Shown: positions 28,001 to 35,639 of the stretch, piece by piece
Position numbering within the stretch: the first letter of the stretch is position 1
Layout of the letters: every line of letters starts with the position of its first letter
From: Amblyornis subalaris
Taxonomy: Eukaryota; Chordata; Aves; Passeriformes; Ptilonorhynchidae
Direction of reading: 5' to 3'
Assembly (NCBI GenBank): GCA_018881555.1
Contig: JACAXG010000008.1
Span: 12,243,316-12,307,315, forward strand
DNA length: 64,000 bases
Program-made: the position numbers and the translations under genes
Notes under the pieces: model-generated
What the model was told of the DNA's origin: nothing
What the model saw: only the letters and a program-made list of their open reading frames with translations
The model's database searches: none

Positions 28001-31000
28001 GGCAGTAAAGGAAGACAGAGCCACCTGATGCTGGTGGCAGGGACCTGGCGAGTGTCACAGTACAGTAGAGGTTTGTTCACTCCAGCATCACCTGCAACAC
28101 ACTTTCACTCTGGTTGTGCTTGCTAAACGTGCATTAGTGGTCTAAACTTGGCAGACCCTTGTTCAGGACCCAAACTAGCTGCACATCAAAGTCTGTTTCT
28201 GAGCGGCAGAGAGAAAACAGAATTCCTCTGCAGCCTGGGGGATTCAGAGACCATTGTTCTACTTCCCATTGCTTGGAGCAGACACAGAACAATGCTGGCA
28301 GCATAGCAGCATGACCACACACAAGGCTAACCACATTCTTAGATTACAGTTGTAGGCTAGAAAAGAGTTATCCTAACCCATTTAGATTTAAACATCCCCA
28401 TGTAAGTCAATACAGGACATGGCATTAGAATATGGAGCAGTTAAGATTTCAGTCCTTGAATAGCTGGCATAACCTTCAGTGTCTTAAATGAAAAAGCTGT
28501 TTAGCACATTAGTCTAACTGGCCCCAAGTAATTTTACCAAAGTTTGATCACTTTACAAGTTTCCGCTCATATGTAAAAGAATGCAAGAACAGTCTGTGTA
28601 AGCTACCTTAAAGTTTCCTGTAACTTGGAACTCATAGTTCAGACAAAGGCACTTTTTCATTAGACCAGCAGTCCAACTACTGAAACAGAAGGTCCTGAGG
28701 AGACCAAGCACTCTCCAAAGCTGAAGCCACCTCCAGCAAAGAGGTCCATTGCCAGTCTATCAAAAATTATTTTCAAGGGGAAGGATTAAGTGTCACATTT
28801 CCAAGAAGCAGAAATCTGCTTCCAAGACACACTGGATATTTTCCAGAAAACAGCCTCCAGGGAAGTCACAGATAAGTGGCAGACAAAATGCAAGTGTATT
28901 TTGACTACCTCCTTATGATGTGTTAATAGAACATTGAGTGAGACAGAAGAACCCTTAAATGTACACAGGCTGAAAATACATTTTCTTTGTTTCAGTTTTC
29001 AACCACCTAGCTCTAGGCGTTACAGGACAACACATTTACTGTTTTACAAGAGACTAGTTTTCCCTCTAGAAATGTAAGGTTTTGCTTTGTCACTCTTTAG
29101 TGTATCAACCTAGGGTTGAAAGTTGGTTTTTAACTGTTTTCCTAAAATGAGATTTCTGTAAGGACCTCAGACTCACAGGTCAAGATACTTTCACCTTTAG
29201 CACACTATAGATCACAGTGTATGCATCAAGTACTTGGTCATCAACTGAAATCGCACCCAATACACAAGTTAGGCTTGGCCAGTACTCCTGCAGCTGGGAC
29301 ATGCCAAGACCACCAAACTCTCCATGAGACAAGCACCCACAGACCATGATTATGAAAACTCCAACCTCTCCTCACCCATCTCCCTCCCAGCATAGTTCAA
29401 CGCCCTGCAGGCACAGCCGCAGGACTCAGGACCCCTACAAAGACAAACCTGTAAACAAACCACACAACTGTAGCCAAGGTCAGCACCAGATTCTACCGAC
29501 ACAGCAGCAGATGTGCCACAGCCCATCCATTTACCTGCATCGCCACTTGACATCCTGCCGTTGTGATGCAAGGCAGATCAGCTCACTCACCTGGCAAAAA
29601 CACAGCCTGGCAGAGAAACCACATTTTTCAGTTTGCTCAATCTGACTGTGGCAGCTCAACACTGCAGTTTTACCCAACAAGGCAGCTTGGCACCCATCCT
29701 GCCTCTGCCAGTGAGAAGAGGCTGCTGGGTGAGCAGTGGCCATGAGAACACTGCCAACAGGCACCAAGCAGCATCTGAGTACACACCTAGGACCTGCCAG
29801 CTGCAAGCCTGGGTGCAACTTAGCAGGTCTCAGCCCAAAACCATTTGCCAGGCTTCAGACACCAAACTCCTCCATTTCTAAGTTAAATCAGTTGTCTCTT
29901 ATTGCCAGTTATCAGTGTTTCTAGGGACAAGCTCAGTGCCAAATTAGCTTCAANTCCCCTGCCTTCTCTGCTAAGTAATCTGTAGAGTCGATCAGCCCCT
30001 TCAGCCAAGAGCAAAGCCCTTGTGCTCTGCATTCCTGGCGTCCTACTCCCAGTGCCTGTCATGCAGCATGCCACTCAGCACCCAGGAATTTGCAATTATC
30101 TCAGTCTAGCAGACAAGGAAAAAAGCTAGACTTAACACTTGTTAACACTTGAGCAGCACAGCAGCCACCTCAGGTTGAACAGAAGGCCCCGCNAAGTCAC
30201 CTGCCCTCACAGCAGCTTTTTCAGAGCATTCAGTCCCATCTTTGCTGGATGGCACAAAGCACCTATGGGCTTCATGGCCTTCTTAACAGTAGATCATACA
30301 TGCAGTCAAATTTGCCCTGAAGGCACTTCATGCNTAGAAGAAAAGCTTCCTGAAACTACCAAAAGACTCTGAGCAGAGACTAAACAAGGAGTAACAGCAG
30401 CAGGAGAGGTTGGGCTGCTAATGTGCATCCAGAAAGAGTTGTGGTCAAACACTACATTTAACTGATTTCTCTGTGTATAAGCAGACTTATTTTAAACGGA
30501 CAAACACTGAATGCCAAAACCTTGCTACTGAAAAGGCTTTAAAGTGTGGTTGTAGTGCAGCAGCAGTAGCTGAGCCATAATACATGGCTTCCAAAATGTT
30601 CCTGGAAGTTAAATAATAACTGGAACAGGCCCTGCATCCACTTAGCAGAGGTCTGATGGCATTATTAATGCCAGAAACCCAGAAGGCGCAGCTGTCAGGT
30701 TTTCCCAGTTGATTTGGCTCAGAGCTGGCTCTAAACACCCGAGGCCCTAAAGACCAACCTGGTCATAAAAGTTCTCCACCTAGAGCCTTTACTACTTTCT
30801 TTTTTTCACTTTAGCTCCAGGGCCTGCAATGGGTCTGGTTTCGTTCAGCAACACAAAAGAGACTAAACAGTAGAAACAAAAAGAAAGCCCCAAATTCTTC
30901 AGAACCTGCAGGGAAAAACACAGCAGGAGCAGGTAGTGATCCCAGCTGATACTGCACCTGCAGGAGAGGTGCTAACGGCTTCAGCCCTTCAACCCAGCAA

Positions 31001-33292
31001 AGCACTGCAAGGCTCACTAGGAAAGTCTTTTTTGGAAATGGCATTCAGAATGTTTTTTTCAGGATGGGCTCAGTTTATCCAGGACTGTACAGCAGGGCTC
31101 CTGTGCTACTGCTAGGCTCCTGCTTGGGTGGCACAGCACAGACGGAGCTGTACAACCCTTCATGCAGAGGCTGGGATATGGCAAAGGCACTAGCAGTCAT
31201 GGTCCTTCCATTCTCCCAGAACTCCAAGTTTTCTCAGGGTTTGGGAGTTTTTATTTTATTTAATTTTTTAATAGCCAACACAATGCAGGTAAGACATAAA
31301 ACAAATAGACATGTCTTAAATTATCATGGCCACCTTACAGTTCAGTCCAAACATGTAAAGGAGCTGTGCTGCTGCAGCAGCATTTCTAGAAAGGAAGTCA
31401 CTGAAAGCCAGACCTGACTGGAGTAGCCTTGATCTCCCAAACACATCGCCCTCGGGAAGTTCCACAGACAAATAGGAAGGCAGCTGGAGCAACAACATTT
31501 TTCTAGGGAAAACAATACAATAGGAGGGGAGCACTGGCCTGGTGTTGGAGCTAGTCCAGCAGCTGCCACAGAAAGGTGAGCTCTGGTGTCAGCAAAAGCT
31601 CAGCCCAGGAATCAACAGCTGCAACTCGAACCCCACCGTGTGCGAAGGGAATCCATCTCTAAGTAAATAATTAGCACCAGCTCCATTCCCAGCTGCAAGT
31701 ACATTAGCTGTTCTGCCCAGGGAGGATAATCAGCCACTCAGGACCGACAGTCCCCACTTCTTGTTCAAAGATGCTCTTACACATTAGTAGAGAGGAACAA
31801 GGGGGTACCCAGCTACTTCACCCTGCCACAGGTTTCCAGAGAGGGCAAGGTCTCCCCCAAACTGGAGAAGTTTCTATTTTCTTACTATTGTAGCTAAAGC
31901 CTTCGAAGAGAAACAGCTTTCACCTTGGCCAAGCATTTTAGACAACTGAGGAGAGCTGCACTCACCCAAATTCAGCTGTGCAATTCATCGAGGCCAGAGT
32001 CGTCAGAAAGCACTAGTTAGAGTTATCTGGCAGAGCTAGAAAAGGCATTCACATTCCTTCCCAGAGATCTCTCAGGCATTCAAATTACTGCTTTCCAGAC
32101 TACGTTGTGGCCACACCTGAGCTATTCCCAAAACGGTCACCGAATGCATTCCTGAGGGATCATCCGCAATCCGACGTGCANGCCAGCAGTTTTCGTCTCC
32201 AACCCACCAGTTATCTACCAATTGCACGCTCCAGTATGGCATGGACAGGCAAATCTCATGCCAGCTGGGTGGCAGTAGCTCAAAGCACCCATTGCCTGGG
32301 CTTAGCAGGGTTCCTTCTACATTTCCTCCCGCAGCCTACTACGGCAGAAAGATTGAGGAGAAAGCACAACCCTGTTCAAAAGCTGCAACTGTGCTTAGGC
32401 AAGCATCAATGCTAATCTGAACACTGGCATAACCTACTGAGCTGTGGTGAGCAAAAGTCTCCTCACTCTCCTATACTACCAACGGTTGCAGCTACTTCCC
32501 CACAGCCGTGAGAGTCCCGTGAGAGTCTGGCTCCAGCACCCTGCCAGAGCCCAGGTACGCCCGGCATCGTCCCAGCCGCATCTCCGGCCGGGCTGCTGGA
32601 GGAGTCAGTGCCTGGCAGAACTGGCTGCACAGCGAGAGAACACGCTCTGGCACTAAGTTTCTTTAGGAAAGATCTGAAAGCAAAGCCTCCCCTACGAAGT
32701 AGTGACCAAGAGAGACGCTGAGGAGGACAGCAGCGCATTGCCAGACCCGACAGCCGGGCTGTGGGGCAGCCCCACGGCACACACAGCTCTTTAAACACAG
32801 AAGAAGCAGTAGCCCCTCAGCTTCCGAGCCCACGGCCCCCAGTGCCCTGAGCCCGTCACAACTCCGCCAGGCAAACGTCCAGAGCAGGAAAACACACAAT
32901 AAAATGAGAATACAACAAAAACGCCCGCCGGAGACGCACTCACCGATGGAGACCAGCTTGATGCTCTCCCGCTCCAGGAACTCGAGGGCCACCGAGACGT
33001 TCTCCAGCTGCATCTGGCGGAAGGTGGGCCGCTGATGGTACTTGCGGTACATGCGCTTCTGGCTGAGCACCTCCAGCAGAGCGATCAGCCGCAGCCCGTC
33101 GCTCAGGTCATGCTGCAGGTTCCCGATGCGCTTGTTGACGCAGCGCAGNTGCTCGTTGCACCAGCGGGTAAAGGTGTTCTGCTGGATCCGCTTCCAAGGC
33201 GCGTCCTCCGCCAGGTCCTTCTCGGTGGCCGGCATCTCGCCGTCGGGATCCGCCGTTCTCCGCGCGCCCTGACCCCGCGCCTGCGTGCTCAT
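813..33292 (-). CDS. FLNB: FLNB filamin-B, N-terminal part (8 coding exons, continues beyond the window)
   Basis: Filamin-B is a large cytoplasmic actin cross-linker that ties F-actin to membrane receptors and signalling proteins; in vertebrates it matters for skeletal development. Joined exons are 33292-32944, 9637-9389, 8376-8279, 7405-7258, 4168-4050, 3319-3242, 2459-2297 and 1010-813, giving 1402 nt or 467 codons plus one base. Domains in order: N-terminal extension (1-19), CH1 (about 33-139), acidic linker, CH2 (about 158-262), filamin Ig repeat 1 (about 268-366) and repeat 2 (about 368-465). The full protein in the family is about 2,600 residues, so only the first sixth is here. FLNB is chosen over FLNA and FLNC because near-identical FLNB stretches occur, such as [23 protein letters not shown] and [19 protein letters not shown]. 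Every splice site is GT-AG and phases match across all seven junctions. No frameshift or internal stop is seen, so the gene looks intact. Confidence 0.97.
1011..2296 (-). other. FLNB: FLNB intron 7
   Basis: This 1,286-bp GT-AG intron has donor GTAAGC and acceptor TTTGCAG. I see no repeat, RNA gene or extra exon in it. It is AT-rich in its central part. Confidence 0.9.
2297..2459 (-). CDS. FLNB: FLNB coding exon 7 (end of Ig repeat 1, start of repeat 2)
   Basis: This 163-nt exon encodes residues 348-401 plus one base of Gly402. It reads [20 protein letters not shown], then [20 protein letters not shown] and [14 protein letters not shown]. Repeat 1 closes with the standard SPFEV motif and repeat 2 opens with [10 protein letters not shown]. 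The acceptor is TCTCTAG above 2459 and the donor is GTAAGC at 2296-2291. No single open frame with an ATG covers it; it was located by homology to the FLNB protein. Confidence 0.95.
2460..3241 (-). other. FLNB: FLNB intron 6
   Basis: This 782-bp intron has donor GTGGGT and acceptor TCTCTAG. No other feature was recognised. Confidence 0.88.
3242..3319 (-). CDS. FLNB: FLNB coding exon 6 (Ig repeat 1, middle)
   Basis: This 78-nt exon is 26 whole codons: [19 protein letters not shown] then RVTGPHK. It is the middle strands of Ig repeat 1, with the family motif D-N/K-K-T-Y-S-V-Y-P-V-G. Both ends are phase 0. The acceptor is TCCTAG above 3319 and the donor is GTGGGT at 3241-3236. The donor is weaker than in the other exons. 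The exon is too short to stand out as an open frame and was found by following the protein. Confidence 0.93.
3320..4049 (-). other. FLNB: FLNB intron 5
   Basis: This 730-bp intron has donor GTATGT and acceptor CTCCTAG. No other feature was recognised. Confidence 0.9.
4050..4168 (-). CDS. FLNB: FLNB coding exon 5 (Ig repeat 1, first part)
   Basis: This 119-nt exon encodes residues 283-321. It begins with GG, completing the Gly282 codon, and reads [19 protein letters not shown], then [20 protein letters not shown]. This is the start of filamin Ig-like repeat 1, with the typical G-IEP-G-N-V-K-P-A-FTVDT opening and the AGxGD turn. The acceptor is CTTACAG above 4168 and the donor is GTATGT at 4049-4044. 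Confidence 0.97.
4169..7257 (-). other. FLNB: FLNB intron 4
   Basis: This 3,089-bp intron has donor GTAAGG and acceptor CTTACAG. It is AT-rich and contains a short A-run near 6301 and another near 6436. I found no coding exon or clear transposon in it. Confidence 0.9.
7258..7405 (-). CDS. FLNB: FLNB coding exon 4 (end of CH2, hinge to repeat 1)
   Basis: This 148-nt exon encodes residues 233-281 plus one base of Gly282. It reads [20 protein letters not shown], then [19 protein letters not shown] and [10 protein letters not shown]. It ends CH2 and gives the Pro/Lys-rich connector leading to Ig repeat 1. The peptide matches human FLNB at every position I can compare. The acceptor is CTTTCAG above 7405 and the donor is GTAAGG at 7257-7252. 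Confidence 0.97.
7406..8278 (-). other. FLNB: FLNB intron 3
   Basis: This 873-bp intron has donor GTAAGG and acceptor CTTTCAG. No other feature was recognised. Confidence 0.9.
8279..8376 (-). CDS. FLNB: FLNB coding exon 3 (CH2 middle)
   Basis: This 98-nt exon encodes residues 201-232. It reads [18 protein letters not shown] and then [14 protein letters not shown]. It is the central helix region of CH2, which supports CH1-driven actin binding. The acceptor is TTGCAG above 8376 and the donor is GTAAGG at 8278-8273. Compared with human FLNB, the few changes are conservative, such as ETWDPKK for ESWDPQK. The exon is followed by an 873-bp intron. Confidence 0.96.
8377..9388 (-). other. FLNB: FLNB intron 2
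   Basis: This 1,012-bp intron has donor GTAAGT and acceptor CTTGCAG. It contains a degenerate CR1 tail at about 8563-8732 and a single N at 8959. Confidence 0.9.
8563..8732 (-). mobile_element. CR1 LINE 3' fragment (old, in FLNB intron 2)
   Basis: Read on the minus strand, the segment ends with the CR1 tail pattern of CCTTCCAATC followed by AACCATTCTGACTC. Before that come the typical CR1 3' pieces CAGAGAGGTAGTAGATGTCC and ATCCCTGGAAACATTCAAGG. The insertion has the same orientation as FLNB. It is 5'-truncated and diverged, so it is an old copy with no coding capacity. Confidence 0.82.
9389..9637 (-). CDS. FLNB: FLNB coding exon 2 (end of CH1, linker, start of CH2)
   Basis: This exon encodes residues 117-200. 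It starts [20 protein letters not shown], the end of CH1, and then has the acidic inter-CH linker [16 protein letters not shown]2 follows with [20 protein letters not shown] and [14 protein letters not shown]. The linker sequence is the FLNB form; FLNA and FLNC differ there. The acceptor is CTTCCAG just above 9637 and the donor is GTAAGT at 9388-9383. The split codons G/AT at the 5' end and G/GT at the 3' end match exons 1 and 3. At 249 nt it is the largest exon after exon 1. Confidence 0.97.
13471..13494. repeat. GC-rich inverted repeat in intron 1
   Basis: The arms AGCGGGG (13474-13480) and CCCCGCT (13486-13492) are perfect inverse complements with a 5-nt loop. They are flanked by T/A bases that partly extend the pairing. 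The pair sits in AT-rich intron sequence. Function is unknown. Confidence 0.5.
17820..18230. other. GC-rich block in FLNB intron 1
   Basis: About 65% GC by eye over roughly 400 bp, in otherwise AT-rich intron sequence. By my rough count CpG observed/expected is about 0.4, so it does not qualify as a CpG island. Open frames overlap on both strands, as expected for GC-rich DNA, and none resembles a known protein. Confidence 0.5.
20329..20864 (+). mobile_element. Solo LTR of an avian endogenous retrovirus (intron 1, opposite to FLNB)
   Basis: This matches a well-known bird LTR family that I recall as ERVL-like. Diagnostic pieces occur in order: GGGATAAAGCAAATTTTC, TTCTTCACAGTAG, GGGGCTGTGTTTTGGATTTG, AGGGATGTTTTTGTTAC, AAGGGATATCCCATAC, AACCATTACATGTGATAG, CTTTCCTGGGGATG, TATTAAACTGTCTT and GAGTGAGCGGCTGTG. 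It ends ACAACA near 20864. No internal retroviral gene is adjacent, so it is a solo LTR left by recombination. I could not find a convincing target-site duplication, so the ends are approximate. It has an N at about 20444 and is shorter than the consensus I remember. It lies antisense to FLNB transcription. Confidence 0.82.
25488..25531. repeat. Short direct duplication (16-nt unit, 28-nt period)
   Basis: TTTCAGCACAAAAAGC occurs at 25488-25503 and again at 25516-25531. It is likely a small local duplication in intron 1. Confidence 0.75.
32944..33292 (-). CDS. FLNB: FLNB coding exon 1 (start codon, first half of CH1)
   Basis: This exon encodes residues 1-116 plus the first base of Asp117. Met1 begins [19 protein letters not shown], a 19-residue extension, and is followed by [19 protein letters not shown], where human FLNB itself begins. 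I chose the upstream ATG because it is the first ATG downstream of the inferred promoter, has G at -3, and no in-frame stop separates it from the family start at 33235. CH1 starts at Trp33 and includes the actin-binding helix TFTRWCNE and the [15 protein letters not shown] core. The exon ends SIKLVSI then G, with donor GTGAGT at 32943-32938. An N at 33149 leaves one codon as CAN, which can be His or Gln; filamins have His there. The exon lies in a strong CpG island. Confidence 0.96.
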
Positions 33293-33560
33293 GGCCGGCT
33301 CCGCTCCGCCTCCTCGATCCGCTGCGCTCCGCCCGCGCCCCGCCCGGCCGCGCCCGCCCGCCTGCGGGGAGGGAGGGAAAGAGAGAAGAGCGCGGCGCTC
33401 AGCGGCCGCTCTGTTCCTGCTCTTGCGCCCGCTCCTCCTGCCGCTGCCGCTGCCGCTGCCTCTGCCGCTGCCGCTGCCTCCGCCGCTGCCCCGACCCGCC
33501 CGCTCTGCGCCGCTGCTTCCCGGCTCTGCGCGGCCCCGCGGCGCCGCCCGGCCTTTATCC
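33293..33560 (-). promoter_or_regulatory. FLNB: FLNB 5' leader and core promoter
   Basis: This is very GC- and CpG-rich sequence directly upstream of the start codon. A TATA-like ATAAA element in GGATAAAGGC lies at 33554-33558 on the minus strand. If used, transcription would start near 33525-33530, giving a leader of about 235 nt. No ATG occurs in this leader, so Met1 at 33292 would be the first start codon. Several GGGCGG boxes (Sp/KLF type) are present on either side. The transcription start is inferred; no transcript was seen. Confidence 0.7.
33438..33490 (-). repeat. GGCAGC-type hexamer repeat in the FLNB leader
   Basis: On the plus strand this is a run of CTGCCG units with occasional CTGCCT or CCGCCG variants, about nine units long. 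In the FLNB transcript it would read as GGCAGC/GGCAGA repeats. Such GC-rich tracts can fold and can vary in length. Confidence 0.85.
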
Positions 33561-33760
33561 CCGGGAGCGGCACGCCCTCCGCCGAATCAACCCCGCGCCC
33601 CGCCACACCGGCCCGCGGGGGCCGGGCCGGGCTGGGTTGGGCTGGCAGAGCCCCTGATCGAACGGGGGTCACGCTGGCCCCCCACTCACCTGGCCGAGGC
33701 GCCGGGCGGGGCCGGGGCCGGAGCGCAGCTGGCCTGGCGCTAGTGCCCCGCCGGGGTGCA

Positions 33761-35560
33761 GCCCCCTCGCCCCACAGACAAATGAAACTCGCGGTGGGAA
33801 CAGACGTGCAGCCCCCGACCCACCCGCACACCCCTACCACAGCCCCTCTCAGGCAGCACAAGTCAGGCCGCCAGCCGGACGCCGGCCGGGGGTAGATCCA
33901 GCCATGGGTAGGTGACCCGTCGCCGGGCCTGCAGGGCTGTGCACAGGGGTCTGCAGAGCTCGGGCTCTGGGCTGGGGGGATTCGATTCTGCACAGCCCTC
34001 GCCGGGAGAGTCTAAGGGTGCTCTCACTACACGCGGTGCGGCGAAGGGACAGCAACCTCTGTGCCGACACACACGATTTTATCGGCTGTTTGAAGATGAT
34101 AAACCTCAATTGACTGCTTTTAGAAGTTTCTACATTTTGAGGGGGTTCTCTCCTTTTCCCCACACTTTTGTGACTGGTTTCCTGGCGCGCCACTCCCTGC
34201 TGACATACGAGACTGTGACTTGCCGCTGACTCATTTGACGGCAGTAGAGTGAACAGAACAATTCCAGCTGCCCTGCTGCATGCTGAATTTTTACAGGTCG
34301 CCGAGATACCTCGTGACACTTACTGGGTCAATGACAGCTGTGGTGAGGTGTCCCTGCATGTCCCTGCCCCGAGGGAAGCCTGTGCCTACCCACCCACCCC
34401 CCCCTTGGGGTCCAATCCTGCACATACTTACNGTCTTAGCTTTGCTACCACGAGCTGCTCCACCTATTCAAGCGAAGTGTCTGTGTGTCTACCTATTTAC
34501 ATCAAGGCTGCCACACTGAAAGGTGCAGGAGTCTGTCAGAGAAAACAAATCCATTAAAACACAATTAAGTCTAATTGAATTAAATGACTATAGCCACTTC
34601 CAGCTAGAAAGTTAAAATACAGATTTCCGATTATTTTCTTTCAAGGATTTTATTCTAATGCCTCCACTAAACCATGACACCATGGTTTCTTTCCAGTGAC
34701 CTAATAGATCCTTCCCCCAGGCTAAGTTATATTAGATACATTTGTTGACAATAAATTAAGAAAGAAGCAAATATGAAGGTGACGTAAAGTGGGAGTTATG
34801 CCTAAACTTCCGTTTTTCCCCAATCAGCATTGCCTCCTGTTTTAAAACTATCAATCAGAGGTCAGATTTACTACACTGAAATGTTGAGGTGTATCTCATG
34901 GCACAGCAACCACTGCCCTTTCCTCAAATTACTGAGCCAAGCAGCAGGAAGGATTCAAATAAAAAACTGACTTTAACTGAGAGATTCTATTTACAGAGCA
35001 AAACCAGTGACAGGGCATAGAGATGCCACAGCCAGGGCAGGTTGTGCTTCTGTGAGCAGCTCTCTGCTGTCAGCACAGCCTNGGCCAGCCCAGGGGAAAG
35101 CGGCCTGGAAACATGGAACTGAGCCTTTTCTCAAGGGCTTTTCTCCCATCATCCTATACTTCATTTTTTAGTAGATACTAATTGCTTATTGACTTTGGCC
35201 TGGGTTGGGACTCCTTAGCAACCATTCCACATCCGGATTAGTTGATTGCTTATAATATTTTCATTTCTCTTCCTTTCCACTCCCACACCTAGTAATGCAC
35301 ACTCTTTAATATCACTTTTGTGCCCATACCACACTGAAAGTTGAAGCTTCAGCCGTTTTTTTTTCTGTAACAATGGCAGTGAATAGAAATTACACAGGAA
35401 GAAGGNAGAATTAGTATTAGGACCTCTATTTTTAACTTACATATTTAGTTAAAATTTTCAATAAAAGGAATTTTTTCCATAGACCCAGCAAAGAAAATTT
35501 ATACTGTGCAATGACATGCTCTGCACATATAAGGACAGCGGGTTCTTTGAGTTCTTTTGC
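33761..35560. other. FLNB upstream flank
   Basis: GC content falls from the island edge to about 34050 and is AT-rich afterwards. No exon, RNA gene or transposon was recognised. Confidence 0.7.
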
Positions 35561-35566
35561 ACCACT

Positions 35567-35635
35567 CCATCCATCCATCCATCCATCCATCCATCCATCC
35601 ATCCATCCATCCATCTCTCCCTCCCTCCCTCCCTT
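35567..35635. repeat. CCAT microsatellite followed by a CCCT tract
   Basis: Twelve perfect CCAT units run from 35567 to 35614. A short CTCC/CCCT tract follows to about 35635. On the other strand this gives an ATGG/GGAT run that translates as repeating Trp-Met-Asp-Gly, which is not a protein. Confidence 0.97.
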
Positions 35636-35639
35636 GAGA

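Larger units (their letters stand above)
9638..32943 (-). other. FLNB: FLNB intron 1 (23.3 kb)
   Basis: This large first intron separates exon 1 from the rest of the actin-binding domain. Donor is GTGAGT at 32943-32938 and acceptor is CTTCCAG. Contents I can support are a solo LTR at about 20329-20864, a GC-rich block at 17820-18230, a stem-loop-like inverted repeat at 13471-13494 and a small direct duplication at 25488-25531. No coding exon of another gene was recognised in 9638-20300 or 20870-32943. Filamin genes commonly have a long first intron, so the length is expected. Confidence 0.9.
32930..33760. promoter_or_regulatory. FLNB: CpG island over FLNB exon 1 and promoter
   Basis: Dense CpG dinucleotides and very high GC begin near the exon 1 donor and run to about 33760. 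This is the normal structure of a broadly expressed vertebrate promoter. Long ORFs on both strands here are GC artefacts; one would encode a poly-Ala stretch from the hexamer repeat. Confidence 0.9.

Noticed and set aside
33035..33993. Long overlapping ORFs on both strands in the CpG island, up to 286 codons, including a poly-Ala frame
   Set aside because: They are products of extreme GC content and the hexamer repeat. They overlap FLNB exon 1 in the wrong frame or strand, and none resembles a known protein.
35567..35614. Regular short repeats that could suggest a CRISPR-like array
   Set aside because: It is a simple tetranucleotide run with no spacers, in a vertebrate genome.
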